From assembly GCA_023954135.1 (NCBI GenBank), contig JAMLIN010000023.1:1-63519 (forward strand): a stretch of DNA of 63,519 nt. The letters are read 5' to 3'. The notes under the pieces were generated by a model. That model searched no databases. It saw nothing but the letters and a program-made list of their open reading frames with translations, and was not told the origin of the DNA. This document shows positions 1 to 7,380 of this stretch, piece after piece. The first letter of the stretch is position 1; each line of letters opens with the position of its first letter. The DNA comes from Burkholderiaceae bacterium. Its GTDB lineage: Bacteria; Pseudomonadota; Gammaproteobacteria; Burkholderiales; Burkholderiaceae_E. The translations under genes were made by a program, and so were the position numbers.

Positions 1-1026
1 GTCTGGGTGGCCTACGCGATCGTCTTCTTCGGCACGATCATCAAGCGCCGCACGCCGCACATCTACGTCGCCAACTGGTTCTTCGGCGGCTACATCCTGA
101 CGATCGCGATCCTGCACATCGTCAACAGCGCGGCCCTGCCGGTGACGGCATGGAAATCGTACTCGGCCTACGCCGGCGTCCAGGACGCGATGGTCCAGTG
201 GTGGTACGGCCACAATGCGGTGGGCTTCTTCCTGACCACGGGCTTTCTCGGGATGATGTACTACTTCATCCCGAAGCAGGCCGGACGCCCGGTCTACTCC
301 TACCGCCTGTCGGTCGTGCACTTCTGGGCGCTGGTCTTCACCTACATGTGGGCCGGCCCGCACCATCTGCACTACACCGCCCTGCCCGACTGGGCGCAGA
401 GCATCGGGATGGTCTTCTCCCTGATCCTGCTCGCGCCGTCCTGGGGCGGGATGATCAACGGGATCATGACCCTGTCGGGCGCCTGGTACAAGCTGCGCGA
501 GGATCCGATCCTCAAGTTCCTGATCGTCTCCCTGTCCTTCTACGGCATGTCGACCTTCGAAGGTCCGATGATGTCGATCAAGACGGTCAACGCGCTCTCG
601 CACTACACCGACTGGACCGTGGGCCATGTGCACTCCGGGGCGCTGGGCTGGGTGGGCCTGATCACGATCGGCTCGACCTACTACCTGCTGCCGCGCCTGT
701 TCGGGCGCACCGAGATGTACAGCAAGCGGCTCATCGAGCTGCACTTCTGGATCGCGACGATCGGCATCGTGCTCTACATCGCCTCGATGTGGATCGCCGG
801 CGTGATGCAGGGCCTGATGTGGCGGGCCACCAACGACGACGGCACCCTCACCTACGCCTTCGTCGAGTCGGTCAAGGCGACGATGCCCTACTACGTGATC
901 CGGCTGTGCGGCGGCATCCTGTACCTGAGCGGGATGGTGATCATGCTCTACAACATGCTGCGGACGATCCGCCTGGGACGCGCCGAGGACGCGCCGATTC
1001 CGGCGCTCGCTCCGGCCCACGGTTGA
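1..1026 (+). CDS. ccoN: cbb3-type cytochrome c oxidase subunit I CcoN, 3' part
   Basis: This is the catalytic subunit of the high-affinity cbb3 terminal oxidase, an inner-membrane, proton-pumping enzyme that reduces oxygen at low tension. The gene runs in from the left edge in frame 1, so the start and first helices are missing; about 341 codons are visible. Hydrophobic helices are frequent. The CuB-ligand motifs GHNAVGFF and AGPHHLHY and the haem-ligand stretch [13 protein letters not shown] are all present, which places it firmly in the CcoN family. The TGA stop is followed without a gap by a palindromic repeat, and ccoO starts 71 bp further on. Gene order ccoN-ccoO-ccoQ-ccoP is standard. 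The promoter is outside the window. Confidence 0.96.
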   Translation, partial: VWVAYAIVFFGTIIKRRTPHIYVANWFFGGYILTIAILHIVNSAALPVTAWKSYSAYAGVQDAMVQWWYGHNAVGFFLTTGFLGMMYYFIPKQAGRPVYSYRLSVVHFWALVFTYMWAGPHHLHYTALPDWAQSIGMVFSLILLAPSWGGMINGIMTLSGAWYKLREDPILKFLIVSLSFYGMSTFEGPMMSIKTVNALSHYTDWTVGHVHSGALGWVGLITIGSTYYLLPRLFGRTEMYSKRLIELHFWIATIGIVLYIASMWIAGVMQGLMWRATNDDGTLTYAFVESVKATMPYYVIRLCGGILYLSGMVIMLYNMLRTIRLGRAEDAPIPALAPAHG

Positions 1027-1070
1027 GAACCTGTGAAAGAACCCTCCACGCCCGATTCATTCACAGGTTC
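1027..1070 (+). repeat. Short copy of palindromic element A between ccoN and ccoO
   Basis: The ends are perfect 11-bp inverted repeats, GAACCTGTGAA (1027-1037) and TTCACAGGTTC (1060-1070). TGA flanks both sides, at 1024-1026 (the ccoN stop codon) and 1071-1073. A 159-bp relative lies at 50900-51058 on the other strand. The first 28 or so bases and the last 17 bases of the two copies align, so this copy looks like an internally deleted version. As RNA it would form a hairpin in the ccoN-ccoO spacer. Confidence 0.85.
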
Positions 1071-1097
1071 TGAGCGCGCACGCCAAGGAACGAGAAC

Positions 1098-1712
1098 ATG
1101 AAGCTGAGCCACGAACTCATCGAGAAGAACATCGGCCTGCTGATCGTGCTGGTCATCGCGGTGGTCAGCGTCGGCGGTCTGGTCGAGATCGTCCCGCTGT
1201 ACTTCCAGAAGTCCACCACCGAGCCGGTGGCCGGGCTGCGCCCCTATACGGCCCTGCAGCAGACCGGTCGCGACATCTACATCCGGGAAGGCTGCTACGG
1301 CTGCCATTCGCAGATGGTCCGGCCGTTTCGCGCCGAAACCGAACGCTACGGCCACTACTCGGTCGCCGGCGAGTTCGTCTACGACCGCCCCTTCCAGTGG
1401 GGCAGCAAGCGCACCGGGCCGGACCTCGCCCGGGTCGGGGGTCGCTATACGGACGAGTGGCACCGGATCCACCTGATCAATCCGCGTGACGTGGTACCCG
1501 AATCGAACATGCCCGGCTACCCCTTCCTCGCCACAGCCAGGGCCGACAACGGCACCATCGTGCGCAAGCTCGAGGCGCTGCGGGCGCTGGGCCATCCGTA
1601 CACCGACGAGGAGATCGCGCAGGCGCCGCAGGAGCTCGCGGGCAAGTCGGAGCTCGACGCGCTGATCGCCTATCTCCAGAGCCTCGGCACCAGCGTGAGC
1701 GGGGTGAAGTGA
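1098..1712 (+). CDS. ccoO: cbb3-type cytochrome c oxidase subunit II CcoO
   Basis: CcoO is the membrane-anchored mono-haem cytochrome c subunit that passes electrons from CcoP to the CcoN active site on the periplasmic side. The 204-residue product matches the family length. Residues 13-35 form one transmembrane anchor ([18 protein letters not shown]). The haem c site [14 protein letters not shown] follows near residues 65-78, and a later NMPGYPFL segment can supply the axial methionine. ATG at 1098 is preceded by AAGGAACGAG. The stop overlaps the ccoQ start (TGATG), which indicates translational coupling. Confidence 0.97.
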   Translation: MKLSHELIEKNIGLLIVLVIAVVSVGGLVEIVPLYFQKSTTEPVAGLRPYTALQQTGRDIYIREGCYGCHSQMVRPFRAETERYGHYSVAGEFVYDRPFQWGSKRTGPDLARVGGRYTDEWHRIHLINPRDVVPESNMPGYPFLATARADNGTIVRKLEALRALGHPYTDEEIAQAPQELAGKSELDALIAYLQSLGTSVSGVK

Positions 1713-1924
1713 TGGATGCGGGCACGCTGCGCGGCATCATCGCCGCCGTCAGCCTGATCGTGTTCCTGGGAATCGTGTGGTTCGCCTACGGGCGCGGCCG
1801 CCGCAAGCGCTTCGACGAGGCGGCGAACCTGCCCTTCGCCGACGAGGAAATGGACCGCCGCAGCGCCGAAGCCGAGCGCCGCGGAGCGGGTCCGGGTTAC
1901 AGAACGCAACATCCCCCGCGATAA
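1712..1924 (+). CDS. ccoQ: cbb3-type oxidase small subunit CcoQ
   Basis: CcoQ is a small single-span subunit that stabilises the cbb3 complex. The 70-residue product begins MDAGTLRGI, has one transmembrane helix at about residues 8-26 (AAVSLIVFLGIVWFAYG), and then a basic stretch GRGRRKRFDEAA followed by a charged cytoplasmic tail. This is the usual CcoQ/FixQ layout. The ATG at 1712 shares its A with the ccoO stop. A GTG one codon earlier is possible but adds only one residue. ccoP starts 17 bp downstream after a GAGGAG-like ribosome site. Confidence 0.93.
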   Translation: MDAGTLRGIIAAVSLIVFLGIVWFAYGRGRRKRFDEAANLPFADEEMDRRSAEAERRGAGPGYRTQHPPR

Positions 1925-1940
1925 CGAGGAGTCGAGGGAA

Positions 1941-2852
1941 ATGGCCGATTTCACCCATCCGGGCTGGAGCATCTACATCGCGGTGGTCACCCTGGTGTCG
2001 ATCATCGCCTGCGTCCTGCTCGCCATGCTCATGTCCAGGAAGCGCAAGCCCGGCGAGAAGATCGATACCACGGGCCATGTCTGGGACGGCGACCTGAGCG
2101 AGCTGAACAACCCGCTGCCGCGCTGGTGGCTGTACCTGTTCTACATCACCTGCGTCTTCGCGCTCGTCTATCTCGTCCTCTACCCGGGGCTCGGCAGCTT
2201 CAAGGGCGTCCTCGGCTGGACCCAGGTCGGCCAGTACGAGAGCGAGGTCGAGCGCACCAATGCGCGGATCGATCCGCTCTTCGACGGCTATCTCGCGCAG
2301 GACATCCCGGCCGTGGCGGCCGACCCGAGGGCGCGCGACATGGGCGAGCGCCTTTTCCTGACCTACTGCGTGCAATGCCACGGGTCGGACGCCCGCGGCA
2401 GCCGGGGATTCCCGAACCTCACCGACCGTGACTGGCTCTGGGGCGGCGATCCCGACACGATCCGCGAATCGATCGCCAACGGGCGCACCGGGATCATGCC
2501 GCCGATGGCCGCGGCGATCGGCGGCGGGGCGAACGTGGAGCAGGTGGCGCACCACGTGCTGCGCCTGTCGGGCAGCGCCCACGATCCCGTCAAGGCGGAA
2601 CTCGGCCGCGACGGCTTCGACGCCTGCACCGCCTGCCATGGCGCCGAAGGCAAGGGCAACCCGCTGCTGGGTGCACCGAACCTGACCGACCGGACCTGGC
2701 TGTACAGCGGCTCGCTCGCGGCCGTCATGGACTCGATCAACAACGGGCGCACGAACCAGATGCCGCCGTTCGGCGATCTGCTCGGCGACGGCAAGATCCA
2801 TCTGCTGACCGCTTATGTATGGGGACTGTCGAACACTGCCCCGAGAAGGTGA
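1941..2852 (+). CDS. ccoP: cbb3-type cytochrome c oxidase subunit III CcoP
   Basis: CcoP is the di-haem c-type cytochrome of the cbb3 oxidase and takes electrons from soluble cytochromes or the bc1 complex. The 303-residue product has the N-terminal hydrophobic hairpin typical of betaproteobacterial CcoP (helices at about residues 10-30 and 57-77), the conserved HVWDGDLSELNNPLPRWW segment, and two cytochrome c domains with CVQCHG and CTACHG. Methionines in GIMPPM and QMPPF fit axial ligands. The start has a GAGGAGT site upstream. The TGA stop lies inside the first hairpin of a structured RNA element that fills most of the ccoP-ccoG spacer. Confidence 0.97.
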   Translation: MADFTHPGWSIYIAVVTLVSIIACVLLAMLMSRKRKPGEKIDTTGHVWDGDLSELNNPLPRWWLYLFYITCVFALVYLVLYPGLGSFKGVLGWTQVGQYESEVERTNARIDPLFDGYLAQDIPAVAADPRARDMGERLFLTYCVQCHGSDARGSRGFPNLTDRDWLWGGDPDTIRESIANGRTGIMPPMAAAIGGGANVEQVAHHVLRLSGSAHDPVKAELGRDGFDACTACHGAEGKGNPLLGAPNLTDRTWLYSGSLAAVMDSINNGRTNQMPPFGDLLGDGKIHLLTAYVWGLSNTAPRR

Positions 2853-2951
2853 GGGAGCTCACGCCGCGCAAGCGGCGTTTGCTTGCCGGAGCTGCCAACC
2901 CAGCGGGTATCGACTCCGGCCTTTTATTCATGATCGCCGGGGAACCGGCGA
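2849..2951 (+). ncRNA. Structured RNA element, copy 1 (ccoP 3' end/ccoG leader)
   Basis: Four hairpins can be drawn in order: GTGAG-GGAG-CTCAC (2849-2862), GCCGC-GCAA-GCGGC with a GNRA loop (2863-2876), GCCGGAG...CTCCGGC (2885-2920) followed by CTTTTATT, and TCGCCGG-GGAA-CCGGCGA (2934-2951). The third hairpin plus T-run looks like a weak intrinsic terminator. The block is almost identical over its first 46 bases to 6487-6532, and the later hairpins keep their spacing. It begins at the ccoP stop and ends 22 bp before ccoG. The function is not known; it could attenuate ccoG or release a 3'-UTR-derived small RNA. Confidence 0.72.
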
Positions 2952-2973
2952 CCGCGAGCACGGGTAGGCGGCC

Positions 2974-4401
2974 ATGAAGTCCCCGCGAAAGGCGGCAGCC
3001 GCCGCCACCGGCGGCGACGCCGTCGATCTCTACGAACTGCGCCGCAAGGTCTACCCTCGCGCGGTGACCGGCTGGTTCGCCGGCTGGCGCTGGGTGATGG
3101 TCTGGCTCACCCAGCTCGTCTTCTACGGCCTGCCCTGGCTGCAATGGAACGGGCGCCAGGCGGTGCTGTTCGACCTCGAGAGCCGGCGCTTCTTCATCTT
3201 CGGGCTGGTCCTCCATCCGCAGGACTTCATCTACCTGACCGGCCTGCTGGTGATCTCGGCGATGTCGCTGTTCCTGTTCACCACCATCGCCGGCCGGCTG
3301 TGGTGCGGCTACGCCTGCCCCCAGACGGTGTACACCGAGATCTTCCTGTGGATCGAACGGCGCATCGAGGGCGACCGCTTCAAGCGGATGAAGCTCGACG
3401 CGGCGCCGATGTCCGCGCGCAAGCTCGGCCTCAAGGCGGCCAAGCACGGCGTCTGGATCCTGTTCTCGCTCTGGACCGGCTTCACCTTCGTCGGCTACTT
3501 CACGCCGATCCTGGAGCTCGGCGGCCTGGTGGCGACGGCCGCGCTCGGCCCCTGGCAGACTTTCTGGATCCTGTTCTACGGCTTCGCCACCTACGGCAAC
3601 GCCGGTTTCATGCGCGAGCAGGTCTGCAAGTACATGTGCCCGTACGCCCGCTTCCAGGGGGTGATGTTCGACCGCGATACGCTGATCATCACCTACGACG
3701 CCGGGCGCGGCGAACCGCGCGGCTCGCGCTCGCGCAAGGCGGACCCATCGGTCCTGGGCCTGGGCTCCTGCATCGACTGCGGCCTGTGCGTGGAAGTCTG
3801 CCCGACCGGGATCGACATCCGCGAGGGCCTGCAGGCGGAATGCATCGGCTGCGCCGCCTGCATCGACGCCTGCGACGCGGTCATGGGCAAGATGAGCTAC
3901 CCGCCCGGGCTGATTCGCTACGATACCGAGAACGGGACGCAGAACAGGTGGAGCCGGGCACAGCTCTGGCGACGAGTGGTCCGGCCGCGGGTGCTGGTCT
4001 ATACCGCCGTCCTGCTGGCGGCGACGATCGCGCTCGTCGCGCACATGGCGACACGCACCCCGCTCAAGCTCGACGTGATCCGGGACCGCGGCACCCTCGG
4101 GCGTGAGGTCGACGACGGCATGATCGAGAACGTCTACCGGCTGCAGGTCGTCAACTCCACCGAGGAGCCGCGCAGCTACGTCCTCTCGGTGAGCGGCATC
4201 GAGACGGTCTTCATCGATTCGCAGACGGAGTTCGACGTCGAGGCCGCCGGCAACCGGATGGTGCCGGTCAGGGTCAGGATCCTGCCCGACGCCGGCGAGC
4301 CGGGTACGCACACGATATATTTCGGCGTCACCGATCTCGACGATCCGGATGTCTCGGTAAACGAGAAGGCGACGTTCTACGTCCCGTTTCAGGCCCGCTA
4401 G
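2974..4401 (+). CDS. ccoG: Cytochrome c oxidase accessory protein CcoG
   Basis: CcoG (FixG/RdxA) is a membrane iron-sulfur protein thought to handle copper reduction during cbb3 assembly. The 475-residue product has about five membrane helices. Cysteine motifs include CGYACPQTVYTEIF and CKYMCPYARFQG, and a ferredoxin-like pair is present: CIDCGLCVEVCP and CIGCAACIDAC. The C-terminal 110 or so residues, after the last helix, form the Ig-like periplasmic domain of the family. It lies directly after ccoNOQP, its normal place. The ATG at 2974 has only a weak ribosome site (GGTAGGCGG), and the preceding structured RNA may control its expression. Confidence 0.96.
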   Translation: MKSPRKAAAAATGGDAVDLYELRRKVYPRAVTGWFAGWRWVMVWLTQLVFYGLPWLQWNGRQAVLFDLESRRFFIFGLVLHPQDFIYLTGLLVISAMSLFLFTTIAGRLWCGYACPQTVYTEIFLWIERRIEGDRFKRMKLDAAPMSARKLGLKAAKHGVWILFSLWTGFTFVGYFTPILELGGLVATAALGPWQTFWILFYGFATYGNAGFMREQVCKYMCPYARFQGVMFDRDTLIITYDAGRGEPRGSRSRKADPSVLGLGSCIDCGLCVEVCPTGIDIREGLQAECIGCAACIDACDAVMGKMSYPPGLIRYDTENGTQNRWSRAQLWRRVVRPRVLVYTAVLLAATIALVAHMATRTPLKLDVIRDRGTLGREVDDGMIENVYRLQVVNSTEEPRSYVLSVSGIETVFIDSQTEFDVEAAGNRMVPVRVRILPDAGEPGTHTIYFGVTDLDDPDVSVNEKATFYVPFQAR

Positions 4402-4428
4402 GGCCGCGACGAAGGAGTGCCGGCAAAG

Positions 4429-4959
4429 ATGGAAGTCCCGATGTCCGAGCAAGCCCCCTGGTGGCGTCAGTTCTGGCCCTGGATGCTGATCTCGCTGCCA
4501 GCCAGCGCCGTGGTCGGCAGCCTGATCACCATCTGGCTGGCGGTCAGCTCAGCGGATTCGCTGGTGGTGGACGACTACTACCGTGAAGGCCGGGCGATCA
4601 ACCGGACGATCGCCCGCGACCAGCGCGCCACCGAGCTGGGCCTGGTCGCGACGGTCGATCGCGCGCCGGACGGCGTGCGCCTGTCCCTGCGGGCCGACGC
4701 GGCGATCGACTGGCCTGCCGGCATCGTGCTGCGCCTCGTGCACGCGACCCGCGCCGAAGAGGATCGCGACCTCGACCTGCGAGCTCTCGGGGCCGGCCAC
4801 TACGTCGCGATCGGGGAGACGCTGCCGCAGGCGGGTCGCTGGACCGCCCATCTCGAGAGCCCGGCCGGCGACTGGCGGCTCGCGGCGCCGGTCGACGCCA
4901 GCGCATCGGGCTGGCGGATCGATGCGAGGAGCGCAGCGCGCACGGGAGGCGACCGATGA
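4429..4959 (+). CDS. ccoH: FixH/CcoH family cbb3 oxidase assembly protein
   Basis: FixH/CcoH is a single-span membrane protein needed for stable cbb3 assembly. The 176-residue product has one N-terminal helix at about residues 15-38 (WMLISLPASAVVGSLITIWLAV), then the typical family stretch SLVVDDYYREGRAINRTI and a periplasmic beta-rich domain. The ATG at 4429 is chosen because GAAGGAG sits 11 bases upstream. A GTG at 4417 would fall inside that ribosome site, and an ATG at 4441 is also possible. The last four bases (ATGA) overlap the next gene, so the two are probably coupled. Confidence 0.9.
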   Translation: MEVPMSEQAPWWRQFWPWMLISLPASAVVGSLITIWLAVSSADSLVVDDYYREGRAINRTIARDQRATELGLVATVDRAPDGVRLSLRADAAIDWPAGIVLRLVHATRAEEDRDLDLRALGAGHYVAIGETLPQAGRWTAHLESPAGDWRLAAPVDASASGWRIDARSAARTGGDR

Positions 4960-5204
4960 AGCCGGCCGAGGGGAGCTCGGCCGGGCGCTTCCTGATGCAG
5001 GTGCTCTGGCCTTCCTTCCTCGTGGCGATCCTCGCCGAGGGCGTGTTCTTCTCCATGGTGGACCCGGAGGAGCTGACGCTCATCGGCATCAGGCTGGCGG
5101 ACAGTCGCGAAGGCGCCTACACCGTGGGCTTCCTGCTGTTCTGGGTGCTGTTCTCGCTATCGAGCGGCCTGACCTGGCTGCTGATGCGGGGCTCGAGCCG
5201 CTGA
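4956..5204 (+). CDS. Small two-helix membrane protein linked to cco genes
   Basis: This 82-residue protein overlaps the fixH stop by four bases and so belongs to the cco accessory operon. Two hydrophobic segments, about residues 12-33 (FLMQVLWPSFLVAILAEGVF) and 54-76 (VGFLLFWVLFSLSSGLTWLL), suggest two membrane spans joined by a short loop with VDPEEL. It has no cysteine or CxxC motif and does not resemble CcoS, which is shorter and single-span. Position suggests a role in oxidase assembly or redox sensing, but nothing in the sequence proves it. Confidence 0.8.
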   Translation: MKPAEGSSAGRFLMQVLWPSFLVAILAEGVFFSMVDPEELTLIGIRLADSREGAYTVGFLLFWVLFSLSSGLTWLLMRGSSR

Positions 5205-5261
5205 TCCGCAGTAAGATGCTGGCCCGGAAAACGACGGTGAAGAACCCGCCGTTCTGAGTGC

Positions 5262-5335
5262 CCCCAGGGCCGGGCTGCGCCCAGCCCGCCCCCCGCGGGG
5301 GTCAAGGAAACTTGGGACGGCCCGGCGTTTCCTTG
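5262..5335. repeat. GC-rich REP-like palindromic cluster
   Basis: A run of GC-rich palindromes (GGGCTGCGCCC, CCCCGCGGGG) is followed by perfect 10-bp arms TCAAGGAAAC (5301-5310) and GTTTCCTTGA (5326-5335) around a 15-base loop. It fills the gap between the small membrane protein and the hydrolase gene and has no T-run. It resembles interspersed extragenic repeats and could act as a transcript end or mRNA stabiliser. No second copy was seen in this window. Confidence 0.5.
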
Positions 5336-5344
5336 AGAGTGCCC

Positions 5345-6373
5345 ATGGATTCCCTGACCCAGATCACGCTCGGTGCCGCCGTGTGCGTGGCCACGATGGG
5401 CCGCCGCACCGCGCCCTGGAAAGCCGCGCTGTGGGGCGGCATGGCGGGCACCCTGCCCGATCTCGATGTCTTCATCGACCATGGCGACCCCATCCTCAAC
5501 ATGGTGCTGCACCGCGCCGAGACGCATGCACCCTTCTGGCTGACCCTGTTCTCGCTGCCCTTTGCCGCCCTGGTGGCCCGGCTGCAGGGCGAGTGGGGCC
5601 ACTGGCGCCGCTGGTGGCTGGCCTTGTGGCTGGTGCTCGTGACCCATGCCCTGCTCGATGCGATGACGGTCTACGGCACCCAGCTCGCGCTGCCGTGGAC
5701 CGACCGGCCCTACGGCATGGGCAGCATCTTCATCATCGATCCGCTGTACACCCTGCCGCTGCTGGCAGGCGTGCTGGCGGTGCTGCTGACGCGCGGCTCG
5801 CGGCGCGGACACGCCCTGAACACCGCCGGGCTGCTGCTGTCCTGCACCTACCTCGCCTGGAGCGTGGCAGCGCAGCAGCAGGTCGAGCGCATCGCGCGCG
5901 CGGCGCTGGTAGAGCAGGGCATCGAGGCGCGACGACTGCTGGTCACGCCCACGGCGTTCAACACCGTGCTGTGGCGCATCGTCGCGATGGGTAGCACCGG
6001 CGACTACCACGAAGGCTATCGCTCGCTGCTCGACGACGGGTCGGGGATCACCTTCCGGCGCTTCGACGGCGGGGCGGCGCTGGCGCCGGAACTGCTGGAC
6101 ATCGACGGGGTACGCCGCATCGCCGCCTTCAGCGGCGGCTTCTACAAGCTGAGCGAGCAAACCGGCCGCCTGCGCGTGACCGACCTGCGCATGGGCTACG
6201 AGCCGTACTACACCTTCAACTTCGTGGTCGCCGAGCGGCGCTCCGCGCTGCGGGTGCTGCCGGCATCCCTGCACGAAGGCGAGCGCGGCGACGTGCGCGA
6301 GCTGCTGGCGTGGACCTGGGGCCGGCTCCAGGGCGAGCCGCTGGCGGCGCCGTTCCTCACGCCGACGCAGTGA
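5345..6373 (+). CDS. Membrane-bound metal-dependent hydrolase (YdjM/DUF457-like)
   Basis: This 342-residue membrane protein starts MDSLTQITLGAAV, the signature opening of the YdjM/DUF457 family of predicted metal-dependent hydrolases. Acidic and histidine motifs follow: GTLPDLDVFIDHGD, HRAETHAPF and VTHALLDAMTVYGT. At least four hydrophobic helices occupy residues 1-190, and the last 150 residues form a soluble domain. The substrate is unknown; the family has been loosely linked to lipid or stress functions. An in-frame start 87 bp upstream lies inside repeat DNA and is rejected. It points away from the SDR gene downstream and is separated from it by a regulatory gap. Confidence 0.85.
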   Translation: MDSLTQITLGAAVCVATMGRRTAPWKAALWGGMAGTLPDLDVFIDHGDPILNMVLHRAETHAPFWLTLFSLPFAALVARLQGEWGHWRRWWLALWLVLVTHALLDAMTVYGTQLALPWTDRPYGMGSIFIIDPLYTLPLLAGVLAVLLTRGSRRGHALNTAGLLLSCTYLAWSVAAQQQVERIARAALVEQGIEARRLLVTPTAFNTVLWRIVAMGSTGDYHEGYRSLLDDGSGITFRRFDGGAALAPELLDIDGVRRIAAFSGGFYKLSEQTGRLRVTDLRMGYEPYYTFNFVVAERRSALRVLPASLHEGERGDVRELLAWTWGRLQGEPLAAPFLTPTQ

Positions 6374-6396
6374 GCCGACAGGAAAGCGAAGCCGAA

Positions 6397-6410
6397 TTAA
6401 TCCTGATCAA
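6397..6410 (+). promoter_or_regulatory. FNR/Anr-type box upstream of candidate small RNA
   Basis: TTAAT-CCTG-ATCAA matches the FNR consensus TTGAT-N4-ATCAA at nine of ten defined positions. Its centre is 6403.5, so a class II promoter would start at about 6445. A TAxxxT hexamer (TAGCCT, 6433-6438) lies at the expected -10 place. The box follows a gene stop and precedes no protein gene on this strand; the only downstream feature is the structured RNA. Confidence 0.6.
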
Positions 6411-6444
6411 GGCGTCCTGCAGGACCGGAAGCTAGCCTGAGAAC

Positions 6445-6590
6445 TGACAGGACATGCGCGGACCGTCTGGCACGATCCGCCGAAAAGTGAGGGAGCTCAC
6501 GCCGCGCGAGCGGCGTTTGCTTGCCGGAGCTGGCGCCCACAAGGGTATTCGTCTCCGGCTTTTTATACACGATCGCCGTCGCATCGGCGA
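6445..6590 (+). ncRNA. Candidate FNR-dependent small RNA carrying structured element copy 2
   Basis: The structured element occupies 6487-6590. It has hairpin GTGAG-GGAG-CTCAC (6487-6500), GCCGC-GCGA-GCGGC with a GNRA loop (6501-6514), GCCGGAG...CTCCGGC (6523-6559) followed by TTTTTAT, and TCGCCG...CGGCGA (6573-6590). If transcription begins near 6445 and stops at the T-run, the RNA is about 120 nt. The loop of hairpin 2 differs from copy 1 (GCAA to GCGA) but stays GNRA, which argues for selection on RNA structure. The start is inferred from the FNR box, and the target is unknown. The GGA in the first loop could bind a CsrA/RsmA protein; that is speculation. Confidence 0.6.
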
Positions 6591-6639
6591 CACGAAGCGG
6601 TAGCCTGCAGCCCCGCAACGGTTCGCGAGGGGCTGCCCG

Positions 6640-7380
6640 CTACCGGCCGCCGGAGACGTCGACGATGGCGCCGGTGACGTAGGATGCCTGCGCCGAGAGC
6701 AGCCACGCGATCAGGGCCGCGACCTCGTCGGCCGTGCCGCCGCGCTGCATCGGCACCGTGCCCGCGAGCCGCTCGATCCGGTCGGGGGCGCCACCGCTCG
6801 CATGGATCTCGGTCTCGATCAGGCCGGGCCGCACCGCATTGACCCGGATGTCCTCGGCGGCGACTTCCTTCGACAGACCGATGGTCATGGTATCGATCGC
6901 GCCCTTCGAGGCCGCATAGTCGATGTATTCGTTGGGAGCGCCGAGCCGCGCCGCCGCCGAGGAGACGTTGACGATCGAGCCGCCGCGACCGCCATGCGCG
7001 GTCGACATGCGCCGCACCGCCTCCCGGGCGCAGTAGAAGGAACCCAGCACGTTGGTGGCGAAGATCCGTTCGATGCGTTCGGCCGGCATGTCGGCCACCC
7101 GCATCGCGGGCGCCACGATACCGGCATTGTTGACGAGCGCATCTAGCCGGCCGAACTTCCCGTCGAGCGCGGCGAACATGCGCAGGACATCGGTCTCGCT
7201 CGCCACGTCGCCCGCCAGCGCGGTCGCATTGCCGTCGAGCGAGGCAACCAGGGCGTCGGCGGCGTCGCTGCGCGCCCGATAGCCGATCACCACATGCCAG
7301 CCGTCGTCCACCAGGCGTCGCGCGAGCGCCGCGCCGATGCCGCGGGATCCACCGGTGACGAGAACCACGGGCCTTGTCAT
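6640..7380 (-). CDS. SDR family oxidoreductase
   Basis: This 246-residue short-chain dehydrogenase/reductase has the Rossmann dinucleotide motif VTGGSRGIGAAL near residues 8-19, the NNAG motif, the catalytic serine in SIVNVSSAAAR, and YIDYAASKGA, the YxxxK active site. The C-terminal ITxGG-like end (VTGAIVDVSGGR) is typical of classical SDRs that use NAD(P)H. The substrate cannot be told from sequence. It overlaps hslR by four bases (ATGA), so the two are one operon. Its stop lies in the stem of a long hairpin at 6599-6644 that may end the transcript. Confidence 0.92.
   Translation of the reverse strand: MTRPVVLVTGGSRGIGAALARRLVDDGWHVVIGYRARSDAADALVASLDGNATALAGDVASETDVLRMFAALDGKFGRLDALVNNAGIVAPAMRVADMPAERIERIFATNVLGSFYCAREAVRRMSTAHGGRGGSIVNVSSAAARLGAPNEYIDYAASKGAIDTMTIGLSKEVAAEDIRVNAVRPGLIETEIHASGGAPDRIERLAGTVPMQRGGTADEVAALIAWLLSAQASYVTGAIVDVSGGR

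Noticed and set aside
2849-2976. A c-di-GMP, cobalamin, fluoride or other known riboswitch at the ccoG leader
   Set aside because: None of the core motifs of those classes that I know could be found; only the hairpin order and T-run are supported.
5258-5344. Longer N-terminus for the membrane hydrolase
   Set aside because: The extra 29 codons lie in GC-rich palindromic repeat DNA, and the family starts at MDSLTQ.
6599-6644. Rho-independent terminator after the SDR gene
   Set aside because: The stem is long (GGTAGC...GCTACC with inner GCAGCCCC/GGGGCTGC) but has no T-run on either strand, so it was mentioned only in the SDR entry.
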